Shown here: one piece after another, positions 12,673-24,833 of the stretch
Position numbering within the stretch: position 1 is the first letter of the stretch
Layout: each line of letters begins with the position of its first letter
DNA from: Progne subis subis
Lineage: Eukaryota; Chordata; Aves; Passeriformes; Hirundinidae
Length of the DNA stretch: 64,000 nucleotides
Direction: 5' to 3'
Assembly: GCA_022316685.1 (NCBI GenBank)
Contig: JAKJHU010000141.1
Coordinates: 186,001 to 250,000 of the forward strand
Program-made: the position numbers and the translations under genes
The notes under the pieces: generated by a model
What the model saw: only the letters and a program-made list of their open reading frames with translations
Database searches by the model: none
Told to the model about the DNA's origin: nothing

Positions 12673-15600
12673 CATCTGTGCCACAGTTACGCAACAAGCA
12701 GCATGATAACCATTAAACTGCACTTTACAGAGTGTGGGCTGAATTAAAAAATAAAACAACAAAAAAGAAACAGGGGGAAAAAAAAAAGTTTAAAAGTTCA
12801 CATTTAAACCTTGAGATCAGGGAGGGTTTCAGCACCAGCACTCTCCCTTGTTTATTCTAGACTCCTTATTTTGCTCATGGCTATTAATGGCAGCCTGGAT
12901 ATACATGCCATGAACTGCAAAAATGGATTGAATCTGGCTGGAAAGGGCTTAAACATTCAGTAAGAAGATGAAGAACCCCAGAAGTGATTTTAGTACGTGT
13001 GTACATTTTGTCAGTGTATTCCAACAGCACTGTATATTCTTTTCTTGCAACACTTAGCAAGCCTTCTCTTTTCATAAATATAGGTCAACAGAGCTAAACT
13101 CTGTTTTTTTGCCTCAACCCCCACTTTAAATGCATAAAAAATTAGATTTTTAGGGAGCAGAATGAAAGGAACGGTGCATTTCATGCTATTATATACCCAG
13201 CCAAGGATCCCAAAGGGTTTGTTTGGGCTTTAAAAAAACAAAACAAAAACCCTTGGCATTTGTCAGCCTAAAACCATTTTTCTTTGGTCTTCGCACAACC
13301 ACCCTTTCCAGATTTGAATAAATAACATCAAACAAACTATTCTGACTTCCATTTACCATGCAATGCACAGAAGTTGTTCAAGGACAGAGGGAGCAGAGTG
13401 TGAAGCATTTGGGGACTCTGAGGAGGACCCTGCAGAGCCCCCAGCAGACCTGGAAATGCTCATTCCAACCCCTCTGCTCCCTTCTTGTTATTTAGATTTA
13501 AGCAGCCTTCTGTTGCCCCAGAAAGAAATGATTCCAACAGCCACGGATAACAAGTTTAGCAGCCACCACCACAGGGTACGGCTGTACCCAGAAACGCGGG
13601 CAGGGGGATGAAGGGATTAACAAAATAACAAAAATGCTGATTAAACTCCGAGCTGCGCCTCGAGTTTTCAACCTGACCCTGGCAAATGTGGGAGTGATTT
13701 AACACGGCCCCTTCAGCCACTGCCCAGGCCTAAATGAATAACAGAATATAGGATAATATCTTAAATATAATTACGTATTATATAGATACAGTATCTTTTT
13801 AATATATTGTTAAAATATTGCAGTACCCTTAAACTGCCTTTTGGTTTAACATCAGCCCAAGGAACGCAGGGTGAGAACTCATAAATTATATGGTCAGCTG
13901 CAGATTTGAGGTATTTTATGTTCACTGCTCGTTGCAAAGGGGAACATAACCCTCCTGCTTTCAGCGAGGTTTAAGGCACAAGACAGTCACCAAGCATTTC
14001 TGGTGCAATATTGGGACTCCACCATGCACTAACTCACTGATCACAATGCAGATGAAGACTCTCCCGCACCACACCAGGCCAAAAAGCCTCAAAACACAAT
14101 TTAAGCAGCGTTTTCCTCTTCTCCCCACCACTTTCACTGAAATGTCCCAGCAGCACTCCCTTCCTAGGAGCCACCTTCCTCCACTCCTGCTCTTAGCTCT
14201 TTGAGGTTGTTCTGGTTTTAGCCTCCAGTCACTCATTTCACCCAACAGCCCCTCCAGACCACCTGCAGTGGTTGAAAAGTTAATCCAAGATGCTTCCAAG
14301 CTCCCCCTGAACCAACCTTTAGGCGGTCTTGGACTCGTCCTAGTGAGGAATCCGGCAGGGAGAATGTGCAGAGAGAGGTGAACACCACAAACGAGGGAGG
14401 ATGTAATTTACAGGGAAAAAAAAAAACACCAAAAAAAACCCCATCAAAAAACCCTTAAAAAAAAAAAAATAACATACCGGGGTTTGCTTAACACATGAAT
14501 TGGAACCTGTAATTCCATTCACAAAGGAATTGCACACAAAAGCAACCACATCACGGCCATCAAGTCGCTAACGAGCTCCAGCTCTGCATCACAACCAATG
14601 CCCATCCTTCCTGCAGAGCCAGAAACGCTTCCAAAAGGCAGAAATCAGCACCAGCCCCTGCTGATGATTAAGCACCAGATTTTTACACACCCTGTGCAGA
14701 AGAGAACTATAAAGCAGCACGTGGTTCTTAGCTCAACACCGCACAGGGATATAAACCACAACCTGAAGGTAAATCCTGAAACACAACTCCGCGCTGCCCA
14801 AAACAGCCGGAAATTGTGATGCTGAGCGATCAAGCCGATCAAAAAAAAATTCAAACCAGAAACTCCTCGGAGACGCAGTGGCCTGCCCAAGCCTCCCATC
14901 CACCTGCCCAAAGTTTGTCACTGCTGATGGGGCACCCTTCAAACGCAGCAAGCGAGGGAAAGAGCACAAATTAACCAAAGAAACAGCGACAACACACAAA
15001 ACAACTCTTCCCGCAGCGCAAACTCCCTCTATCAAACCAGAAGCTAACCAGATAATTAAGACAATGAAGTCAGTGAAGGTTACTGGGTCAGGACAAAGGA
15101 TTTGTTCTGGGGGGGTTTGGGCTGAGGGGGTTCTCTGCGTTTGCCATGTCTGGTTGGGCTAACACCACATCCACCCATGGGCTAGGAACGGTCCTAAACC
15201 ACTGTTCTCCACCAGCCGGGTCAGAGCCAGCTGAATTCCTGCACCAGCTGGCAGGGGATGCTCCATCCACCTCCCCATGGGTGTCACACACACGGACAGC
15301 TGATTTGGATACAGATTTTCTTAGAGGCAGGCATAAGCAAAGCATGGGGAATTACTGTGCGCCGCTCCCCGCGGATCGGGGTTTGCTTGTTTGGTTGAAC
15401 ACGAGCTGAGAGATTGTGGGCAGCAGCACTTTCCCTTCTGATCTTCCCAAAAATTGTACCCGTTTTTCCAAGTTAAAGGCGCAGCTGAAGTTAACCTGCC
15501 TATGCGACGTTAGCAGTAACATTAAACAGGAAACCCCGCATCTTCAGCTACAACTTCTTGTAGCTCAAATCATCGCACTCCCCGACAGTTTTCTTCATGC

Positions 15601-18600
15601 AAATGAGAACAGTGACCACCCTGAAAAAGGCAATTTTCATTTTCCCCCTCGAGGTTCAGAGAGAGCCAAGATTGCTAATTGCTCCATCCCCTGGAGCAAT
15701 ATGAAGTAAGACCCAGCATCCATCTGTATTACCACAGAAATACCGGCATGACCCTTAAATTCATATTCAGAGATTCATTATAACATGACCTTGCGAGGCT
15801 ACCAGAAAAAAAAGAAAAAAAAAAAGGAAAAAAAATGCTGCTTGCTGGCCAAACAGACACCAGATTCCTTCTGCAGTGGTTAAATTCCCAGCCACCCTCC
15901 TCGTTCCCATGAAGCACTTAAGTATTTCTCTGAAGTTATTCAACAACTGTGAAGGTCAAGTATTGTCCTGACTGGCCAGTGACAAACAAATCCACCTTTC
16001 ATACCCATCTGAGCTTCATTCACCGAGTAAAACACCAGCCAGAGGGGGAAAAGGACAGAAAATTTGGAGCAAAGGCTCCACACCTGCTCTCCAGAGTTCA
16101 GCTGATGCTTGTAGAGAGTTTAGCTGACCCAGGCAGGGACCTGAAAATTGGGGCCAATACAGTTGGATAGGAAAGAACTATTTTTTTTTCCTTGTGTAAA
16201 ACTCATAGTTTCAGCTAAAATACAAAAAAAATTAAAAAAAAAAAAAAAGCTTCAGTGGCACTTCTGAAGAATAAAAAAAAAAATAAAAAAGCTTTGGAAG
16301 CTTTAGATTTGAAGCTTCACAAGGCTTCTTATGAAAAATGCAAGCTTTGAAAAACTTCTGAAGAATTAATATTCTTACTTTGGGCTCTTCTACTGCCAAC
16401 GGACTACGGATGCTGTAACTAATAAAAAATAATTAATGCCAATAAACAGGCCCTTCATGAGGCTTCAGCTTCTCTCCTCCATCAAAGACTCAACTCATTC
16501 ATTGGGACATTGTACAGGAAACAAAAATTCACCCACAGAACTTGTCTTTTCTCCGTTTGGTTCCTCTGTGCCCTAACTCACAATTAAAATCCTCCCAAGT
16601 GTGAGAAAGGCAACCTGATTTTTTTTTTAAATAAGGACACAGCTCCTAAAGCTTGTGGCAGAGACCTGACCTGGAAGGAAACTGGGAAAGAGCTTGGATT
16701 TTGTGCCCCAGCCCTCCCGAGAGCCCAGGGCTCACGCAGGGAACGAAACAACCAAGAAATTTCTCAGGAGCGCTCCAAGCCCCCATCCAAGGCACTCCTG
16801 AGGGTCTGGCCACGTCCTGCAAGATTCACAAGAGCTCGTTCTCCTGATCAGCTCCATCCAAGTGCCCAAATACCCTCAGATATGTGCCAGACCCATTGCA
16901 TCAGCCACCTCCTCAGCAGCTTCAGCATGTCAGGAAAAGGACAGTGACGACGCTGGGTTTTAGTATGCGAGGAGCTCCTTACCCCAGGGGAGAGCAGAGG
17001 CAGAAAACCAGGTTATTTTAGGAATCCTGACACTCCTCTCTCCAAGGGCTTCAGTGGAGCAGCAGGGAACAGCTCCAGACACCAGCAGGGAACACCACAA
17101 AGCAGGAAGGGACCTTCACACCAAACCCACCAGGAGAAATCCCTTCTGCACGACAGAAACACCACAGGAGCAAGAGGAGAAAGCTGATAAATTGGCAAAA
17201 ACGCCCCTAGCTGGTGTCAAGGCCAGGCCTGCAAGCTGTGCTGCTCCTGCCAGCCTCGGTGACACCGCAGTGGAACCACACCACCACTCAGGGTGACAGC
17301 AGAACCAGACAGAGGCACCTGTGGTCCTGATGCCTGAGGAAAACAACAGCTCCTGGCAGAGACGGAGAGCACAGTCCTGGCAGTGACAATCCAGAAAGGT
17401 GTTAAACTGGTGGGGTAAATGAGTTAGCTGGGACCCAAGCGGGAGCAGGGCCAGCAGACTGTGGTTCCACCTCCCCAGCAGGGAGCAACACCAGTAAATC
17501 AAGACAAGGAGACTGACCAGAAACTTCTAGCGACACATCCACCCAGATTCTGAAGATGCAGGGCAAAACAAAGATGTATGAGATCAGTGAAAGGCAACAA
17601 TTAGCCAGCAGAATTTTCCATCATGGGAGACTATCGAGACAAGAGCTTGGATAAATTAAGCAAATCAGTTATCTCGTAGTCAAAAGCTCTTTTAAAGGTA
17701 AACAAGACTGCAAACACAAGCTCAGATTGCTGGGCATAAATCACCTTCTGAATGCTGAAGGGTTAGAAGGAAACTCTGCCCAGGGACAACGTCTCCAGCG
17801 CTGCCCACTCCCAGATCCCTGCTCAGTTCCTCCAGCCCAGCTGGCACAGACCCTGCCTGTGACTGGAGGGCACTGGGCCACGTCCCTGGGTTATTCACGG
17901 GGCTGACGTAGCAATGCAGATATCATCCGTGTCACTCTTCGGAGACTGCATAATCATAGCTCAGCCCATGCCAGAGCAACATGAGGAACACCTTCTGTAC
18001 AGAAGAAATTCTCAAGATTTAAAGTTTTAACACAAGCTAACAAACGCCAGGGATGAAAGAAATCCTGGGATAAAAGATCTCCATGACACCTGCTTTGAGC
18101 AAAAAGACATTGCTACAGAAATATCACAGACCTGCTGGTCTAGAGCCTTTGCTTCATGTCATTCCCCAGACATCAATTTGCAATAGAGGCACACAAAAGC
18201 AGCATTACACAGATTACATGCTACTCCCCTGAACCGCAAACAAAATCCACCCGGCACTACCGGCGCGGTCCAGAGCACCACGGCACCAAAGCCACTTCCC
18301 CTGGCTGTCCCCAGGACGAGTTTGCTGAGGATAAGGGTTCGACACTCATTTGCAGAACCGACGGCTCCTCCCGCGAACTTCGCTGTGCCTCGGCTTCCCC
18401 AGACGCTCCCCACTCCTCCTCGTGCCCGCAGGCAGGCCAGCAGTGCTGCCAACCCCCTGGCACTGGCAGCAGGACAGGTTTTATCCTCAATTCCTGCATC
18501 CCCCACGCCCGCATGCTCAAAGCGGTTCGCCACCTCCAGCATCCGTAACTTCACCGCTTTCTACGCGACACAAGGCGCGGCAATTATTTAGCGTCCGGTC

Positions 18601-20708
18601 GTAAGGGCACCCGGGAGCCTTCAAATGGAACAAGCGAAATGCTGAGAGCCCACCACGCCTCTCACAGCGCAGCCAGGTAAGAAATCAGGTGTGTCCCTGT
18701 TCTAGAATCGGCCCAGACCCCCTGCACAGCTGCCAGGTGACGCTGCGGGTGCGTACGGCCAGCTCAGAGAAAAGAGGGAAGAGCAAGGTACCAACAAAAC
18801 GCGGTTTGCTCAGTTTTATGCCACATGCCTCATTTACTCACTGCTGGCAGCTTCCACAAAATCAGGCTCGTCAAGCACCTGACTGTATACACAGGTAATG
18901 ATTATAAAGCCAACTCAAGCGGGGCTAAAAGTACACAAAGATCTAGCATAAAAATAAAAAAATAAAAAAAAAGTGCAATCCTCTCCCAGGTGGAAAACAG
19001 GACTTTGAAACGTTGAACAGGTGGATTACATAACAATTATTTTGCTCCCAATTCTCAAAAAATATATGTATTTTTTTAAATACCCTCGCAGACCGAAAGC
19101 TGTCATTACTGAGCAGCAATGGCAATTTTGCTCTGGTAAACAGTCAGGCTACCCACCTCTCTCAGGGCCAAACACAAACTCAGCAACAGCAGCATCAAAG
19201 AGCTCCCACACAAGGACCAGGGCAAGGCCTGGAGCATCCATGGCTCTCCTCCCTGGATTCTGCCCAGGGAAAAGATTATTTCCTAATGCTGCTTTTTGTT
19301 TGCAACGGGGCATAAACTTCAAGGGGACGGTTCACTGCCGCGCTGGGGGAAAGCAGCACGGTGGGGTTGCTGCTACAGTGGAAAAGCTTTAGTATCCAAA
19401 AAATGCACCTCGCATCGATGGTTGGGTCCCACGCCCAGGACACAACCTGTGCCAGACCCCTTTGTTCGGGAACGCTCTCTCCCCAAGCCTGGGGCCTTCT
19501 TGGTCCTGCAAAGCACATTTGAGTCTTTTCATATGTTTCTTTGCCGAGCCAGGGAAAAGATACACACGTGACCCGTCACAAAAACACCCACGAGGCCTCA
19601 CCGTCTCAAAAGAGAAGGACACCGCCAAGCCACTGTCCCCACACGGGCGTACTCCCTGTCCCAGCTACGGAAGTTAAAACCCACTGGCCACAACCTCTTC
19701 TCTTTTTTCCCAATATGAAAGAGACTCCTCAGCATTCAGAGCTCAGCGTTCAAGTGGGCTGCCAGAGCCTCGCCTCCAAAAGGCAACAAGCAAACACAAA
19801 AAGGAAAAACAAACGCACAGAAATCCCCCCCTTCCCGCCCCCAAAGCTGAGCCGAGGGCGAGGAGCAGAGAGGGAAAAGGGGACGAGGCACACGGGGAAG
19901 GCGGCCGGGTGCTCCCCTTTTCTGCCTCCCTTTTATTCCTGCTGAGTGTAGTAACACTTGAACTGGCTCTCTTTATTTGCAGCCGGATACACGCTTTCAA
20001 AGATACTGTACCGCTGTGTAGGCCAAGCAGGGACTCTCTTTCTTCCCTTGGTTAGGGCTTTTGGGAAAATAATTATTCACCAGAACTGCCATCGTGAACA
20101 GAGCAAGCTAAATCAATGTAGCTTTGTATGGGCCATTGCCACTGCAAAGCAAATACTCCATCAAGACATGGATCAGTGAGAATTTTATCACTAGGAATCC
20201 TTATGCACATCTTTGTGTATTTTTAATATCCACCTTATCCCTTCCCCACGCTCCCGCACCCCAGCCTCCCCACGGATTTGTCTTGTGTCACTGGCAGCTG
20301 TGGGGCTCGGCCGTGAGATTCACATCAGTAAAAACGTCTTAAATACACGGGTTGATTCTCCTTAAAAAAAATTATAATAAAGCATTGGTGCAGAGCAGAT
20401 TTATTCACTGAACAGGTTGATTTATTTAACAGACTTGACATACATCAAAACCTACTATAGGCTTACATAATTGTTATCCATTTAGCAGGTCTGGTTCTTT
20501 TGTCAAGTATTTGTTTTTCAAAAGTGATTCACTAAAGACTGCTGCCTGCTGCACAGCTCACATACCTTAACAAATGCAGTCTTACATGGGGTATTAGCCG
20601 GAGCGACTTTAAATTGCATCCTACCTGCTTGAGCGCTGCCGCTATTTATTAGCCTCTGTATTATTCCTTTACTAAACAGCAAGCACCAAAAAAAAAAAAA
20701 AAAATTTA

Positions 20709-20739
<31 letters not shown>

Positions 20740-20955
20740 TCCAAACAGCAAAGCAAGAGGCAGGAGCGTGTGTAGCGGCACACCGAGCCCCGCCGGCAGC
20801 AGCGTGCGCCGTGGGCTCGGTGTTACCGCAGTAGCACGCCGCTCCAGCGATGCCAGCAGGTACGGCCGAGTACCAGGATGTTGATGGCTGCACAGAGGTT
20901 TCGGGGCCGGCGCGGGGCAGGGGGGACGAGCAAAGCGCCGGGCGGAAACGGGGGA

Positions 20956-20973
20956 GGGGGGGGGGGGGGGGGG
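20956..20973 (+). repeat. G18 homopolymer, G-quadruplex potential
   Basis: Eighteen consecutive G on the plus strand, preceded by another run of Gs and one A, at the left shoulder of the CpG island. Confidence 0.85.
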
Positions 20974-21584
20974 CGAAAAAAAAATAAACCTCCGGGAGGA
21001 TTTAAGGACCACCGAGCCGTTTTGTTTTCCCGCAAGAGGCTCATTGAGGCCTCGGCTCGCACAGGCGCACCGCTCCCTCCGGCCTCACGCATCCACCCAC
21101 GGATCCCCCGTATCGCACCCATCCTGCGCGGCTCCCCAGCGGGAGGAGGAACGCGGCGGAGCATCGCCCCCGGCAACCCGATCGCCTCGGCGTTCACCGC
21201 CCGTCCCTCACGGCTTGTTTGGGTTCATCTATCACGCCGTGCATCGCTCGCTCGCCTCGGAGCCGAGGAAGGATTTCGTTCCCCCCCCCCGCTCCCCGCC
21301 GCCTCGCTCCAGCATCCTCCTCGCACACACACACCGGGCGCATCCCGGGGCTCGGGGGTGGCAGCGCCCGGGTGCCGACCGCACGGACCCGGCGCTCCGC
21401 CGCCCGCCAGACAGATGGTTAATTACATTCACAGCCGCATTTTGCGCTGGGATAGAGTTTCAGACAATGAGCCAGTTTTATTTGATTAGCCAGTTCTCTA
21501 GTTTAATGCGCGCGGTGACAGCTACTCCCAGGGCTGGGGCTTTTATTTTTTTTTTTTTTTTTTTCCCTTAAATAAAAATCCCAT

Positions 21585-21602
21585 CCCCCCCCCCCCCCCC
21601 CC
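21585..21602 (-). repeat. C18 homopolymer (G18 on minus strand), G-quadruplex potential
   Basis: Eighteen consecutive C on the plus strand, just after a long T tract interrupted once (21541-21564). It lies about 330 bp into the inferred first intron from the donor, so the transcript would carry G18. Confidence 0.85.
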
Positions 21603-21834
21603 TTCCTTCATTATGTTTTTGTTCTGGCCGCGGCTGAAGTAAGCGCGGCCCCCGCGGCCGCCGGGGGGCCCGGCGGGGCGGCGCCCCCGCCCCGCGCTGC
21701 ACCTGCCCGGGGGAGGGGGACACACGGCGCCAAGTTGCCGCCGCCCCCCGTCACCTCAGACCACCCTGGCACACGCACACACCCCGCAACTTCCCCGCAG
21801 GCCTCCGCGCAGGCCGGCGCTGCCATCAGCATCC

Positions 21835-21855
21835 CCTCCTCCTCCTCCTCCTCCT
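21835..21855. repeat. (CCT)7 repeat
   Basis: Seven CCT units on the plus strand (AGG on the minus strand), about 80 bp inside the inferred first intron from the donor. A second, shorter CCT run occurs near 22,228-22,246. Confidence 0.8.
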
Positions 21856-21932
21856 CCCCCGCTGCCCCCGCGCTGTGCCGGCTCGGGAAGGGGGCCGTGT
21901 GCGGCTCGAAGCTCCGCCGCGGCGGGACTCAC

Positions 21933-22370
21933 CTCGGCGCGGAGCCCGCGATGGAGCGGGGGTCCCCCCGCCCGCCGGGCGCTGCCGGTGCTGCGGCTCA
22001 GCGCTGCTCCATGCGCCCGGGGCCCGGCGCGCGCAGGTGGACGCGCCCGCCCCCGGCCCCCGCCTCCCGCCGCCGGCCCCCGCCCCTTCCCCCGCCGCCG
22101 CCGCCGCCGCCGCCGCCGCCCCACGGACGGGCCCCCCGGCCCCGCGCTCCCTGCGCAGGGACGGGCGGAGGGCGGGAGGGAGGATGGGGGGCGGCGGCTC
22201 CCGCCTCGCCCCGCCGCCGCTGCCGCCGCCTCCTCCTCCTCCTCCTCGCCGCCCCCCCCAGGCCTGCGCCCATTCAGGAGGTGCCGGGCAGCGCCGCCGC
22301 TGCCATTGTTCGCTGGGAGCGGGACCGGCGCCCGCCCCGGCCATAAAGGGCGCGCGGCCGCTGGGCCCGG
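21933..22370 (-). other. Candidate untranslated first exon ending at a GAG/GTGAGT donor
   Basis: On the minus strand the sequence reads GAG/GTGAGTC with the exon ending at 21933, a near-perfect donor inside the CpG island. The 5' boundary is not visible; 22,370 is a loose limit chosen from the GC peak. No family protein is encoded, which fits a 5' UTR exon. Confidence 0.4.
22092..22118. repeat. (CCG)9 trinucleotide repeat
   Basis: Nine uninterrupted CCG units on the plus strand, read as CGG on the minus strand. They sit about 160-185 bp upstream of the minus-strand donor and so are probably in the first exon or core promoter. Confidence 0.9.
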
Positions 22371-24777
22371 GCAGGTGCCGAACCCCCCCAGGGCTGCGGG
22401 GAAACGGAACGTGGGCGCTGGGAAGGGTCGGGGGGGAGGAAGGAAGGACGGGCCGGGTCGGCTGGGAGGGGACAATGAGGCCGGGGCCGAGCCGGTGTCA
22501 CCCCCCGCGCACGGCTCGGCCGGAGCCCGGCACTGGAACTCGCTCCCGGCGCTGTCCATCAGGCTTAATTCTATATGGTGGGTATGGGAACCACCTCAGG
22601 GCTCGCAGCAGCTATTCTGCCTTATTTTCATGCTCGCGTTATTAATAACAGCGTCTAAAACTATGGTTTACCTTCAGATGCCCATTACCGGGAAGAGGCT
22701 GCCTCATCTCAGGATGGCTGAGGTCTTGCCGAGATGCCAGGCACGCAGAGGGAAGGCAGGGATGCACCAGACGCTGCTTTTTGCCGAACAGGAGGCGCGA
22801 CAAACAGTCAAGGCAGGAGCCAACATCTCCAGAGTGTGGGAGCTGATAATATCCTCCCCTTCTCGCAGGACCCCCACCCCAATCCTTGCTCTCTGTGCCA
22901 CCCTCACATGTGCACCGTGGCCGGAGTTCCTGCACTGGGGACTGGAGGAAACTTCTGTTTTTTCATGTCCTGAATCAACAGAAGGGTTTAGCAAATAGAA
23001 GGCAAACCAGACACACCTATTTAGGTTTATTTAAGTTCACTGTGATATTTAAAAGAGGCTTCTAGTCCTGCTTTTTCATCTTTAACAACATGTGCAGTCT
23101 AAAAATTGATTAGCTAATTCTGTGGCTAAAATGCTAAAGTATCAAGCACTTTAGTCCTTGTTCCCACAGCGTCAGAGACCCCCATCCACGCAGTAATAAA
23201 ACAGGAACATATGACAACATATGGGATGCTCTCTGAGTTCAGAGCACTTTACACATGGACCTTCAGCACTGCGAAATAAGGAACTAATCTCATTTTTTCT
23301 TCATTAACAGCAGTACCCAGGACGTGCCATACATCACATGTGAATAAATTATTCATTCCCACTGTGTCAGGGCACACACTTGAAGGGGTGTAGGAACTGA
23401 GACCAGCAGTAAATGATTTGATCAAGGCCACAGAGTGAGGTGGTGTCGTAGTTACTGGGAAGTAGCACTTCCCAGTCCTATCCCAAGTGATGGTTTTCCT
23501 CTCCAGCCTCACCACACTGCTGTGGGAATCACACACTTCAGTCCCTGTACCTTTGCATGTTTGTAATGCTGCATTTTGTTTTGCTACCCTGTCATTTTCT
23601 TGGCAGAAAGATTGGAGTAATATAAATAAGTAATTAATCAGGGTCAGGTGAGATGGTGACAGCACACCTGGCAGTGCTCACTAAAATAAACACACAGGTG
23701 GAGGGTGGTCATGAACTGCTTTCTAAATGAGATGGGGGCAGGTTTTGCCCTCAGCAACCTCACACGGGGGCTGTGCCCTTCAAAAGCGCCACCAAAGGCA
23801 CACAAGCACATTTGGCAGCTCTTCTGCTGAGGCACCTCCCAGGGCAGGAATAACGTGGCCAGAAGCACCTGGTCAGACCCACCCAGCTGCTGCCTTTGGG
23901 AAGGTGCCACACTGGAGCTGTGTGCTGGAGGTGATGGCAATCACCTGAGTATAATCAGCAAGATAAGATTAGAGGTAAACCTGGGGAGGGCCTTGGTGGA
24001 GATTAAAAGACACATTCAATTAAGTGAGCCTTGCACCTGGATCCAGTTCAGAAAGACAACCCAGGTATTTATTTAAGTGCTGTATTTTAAAGGGAACACA
24101 AACATAAGGCTCAAAGATTATCCTTGGGGCTGTGAAACAATATAATGCCTTTAGTTCCACTTATCCACGCTACTCATTGAAGGTCCCTCAATTACAGAAC
24201 CACCACAACAGTGATCGATAGGCAGCATAAAGTTCTGCACAGCATCTCAGGCAATCAGAAAAATTAACAGTCAGTGCACTGTCATCTTCTCCTGTGCTGC
24301 CACAGCCAGATGTGGAAGGGGCACTGACGTGATGGAAGCACAGCTACCCACCTTGGCAAGGTGCTCATTTTCCAGGCTGTCGAATCGAGGCTCACAGGTG
24401 CGAGGACAAGGTGCTACGAAAGCTCCTTTTGGCAGGAAGGGATGGACAGCCCCTGAACCAGGGGTGATGGTGATGCCAGCCCAGCCCTGCCCCACAGCCC
24501 TGCTGTTCTCCTGCCCCCCCCATGCAGCTCCAGTGCTGCAGCCAGCACCGTGATCATTCACTGCAGCCTGTACCACGGAGCAGATCAGACATTTACATCT
24601 GTCCCAGCCTTCCAGCTGTCTGCACACACAATCTGTGTGCCCAGACATGGATATATGCCAGGAGCCTCTGCCTGCTGGTCCCTCTAGGAAGCAGGAGATC
24701 AGTCTAAGAAAAAGAACCTGGGTTATGACAAGAGGCCAATGCTAGGGTGGTTTCCAGGTCTCCAAGTGCCCATTTTC

Positions 24778-24833
24778 CATCATTCCTTCCTTTCTTCATC
24801 ATTCCTTCCTTTCTTCATCATTCCTTTTTTCCC
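24778..24833. repeat. 19-bp pyrimidine tandem repeat, about 2.8 copies
   Basis: The unit CATCATTCCTTCCTTTCTT is repeated twice exactly, followed by a partial third copy. Confidence 0.85.

Larger units (their letters stand above)
1..21932 (-). other. Inferred long first intron of the CpG-island gene; no coding exon recognised
   Basis: I find no exon with family similarity here. It holds a histidine-codon minisatellite (1.9-2.7 kb), a solo LTR (7.1-7.8 kb), two CR1 tails (9.8-10.3 kb), A tracts and a moderately CpG-rich patch at about 18.23-18.62 kb. The remainder is unannotated single-copy-looking sequence. Intron status follows from the splice donor at 21933 and from synteny with NEXMIF, so it is an inference. 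Open frames of up to about 135 codons outside the minisatellite show no recognisable domains. Confidence 0.4.
20770..22570 (-). promoter_or_regulatory. CpG island promoter, inferred NEXMIF (KIAA2022) orthologue
   Basis: About 1.8 kb very rich in G+C and CpG dinucleotides, in contrast to AT-rich flanks on both sides. It contains several NRF1-like GCGCA cores, trinucleotide repeats and a consensus minus-strand splice donor (exon/intron junction 21933/21932), so at least one transcript starts here and runs leftwards. Upstream of ABCB7's 3' end on the same strand, mammals have NEXMIF, whose first exons are untranslated. The gene name is therefore inferred from synteny only. A CATAAAG TATA-like word on the plus strand at about 22342-22348 leaves open a divergent transcript. 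Long GC-rich open frames here are by-products of base composition. Confidence 0.6.

Noticed and set aside
21735..22998. Long Pro/Arg/Ala-rich open frames up to 336 codons
   Set aside because: The GC-rich CpG island is stop-poor in every frame; the frames overlap on both strands and match no family.
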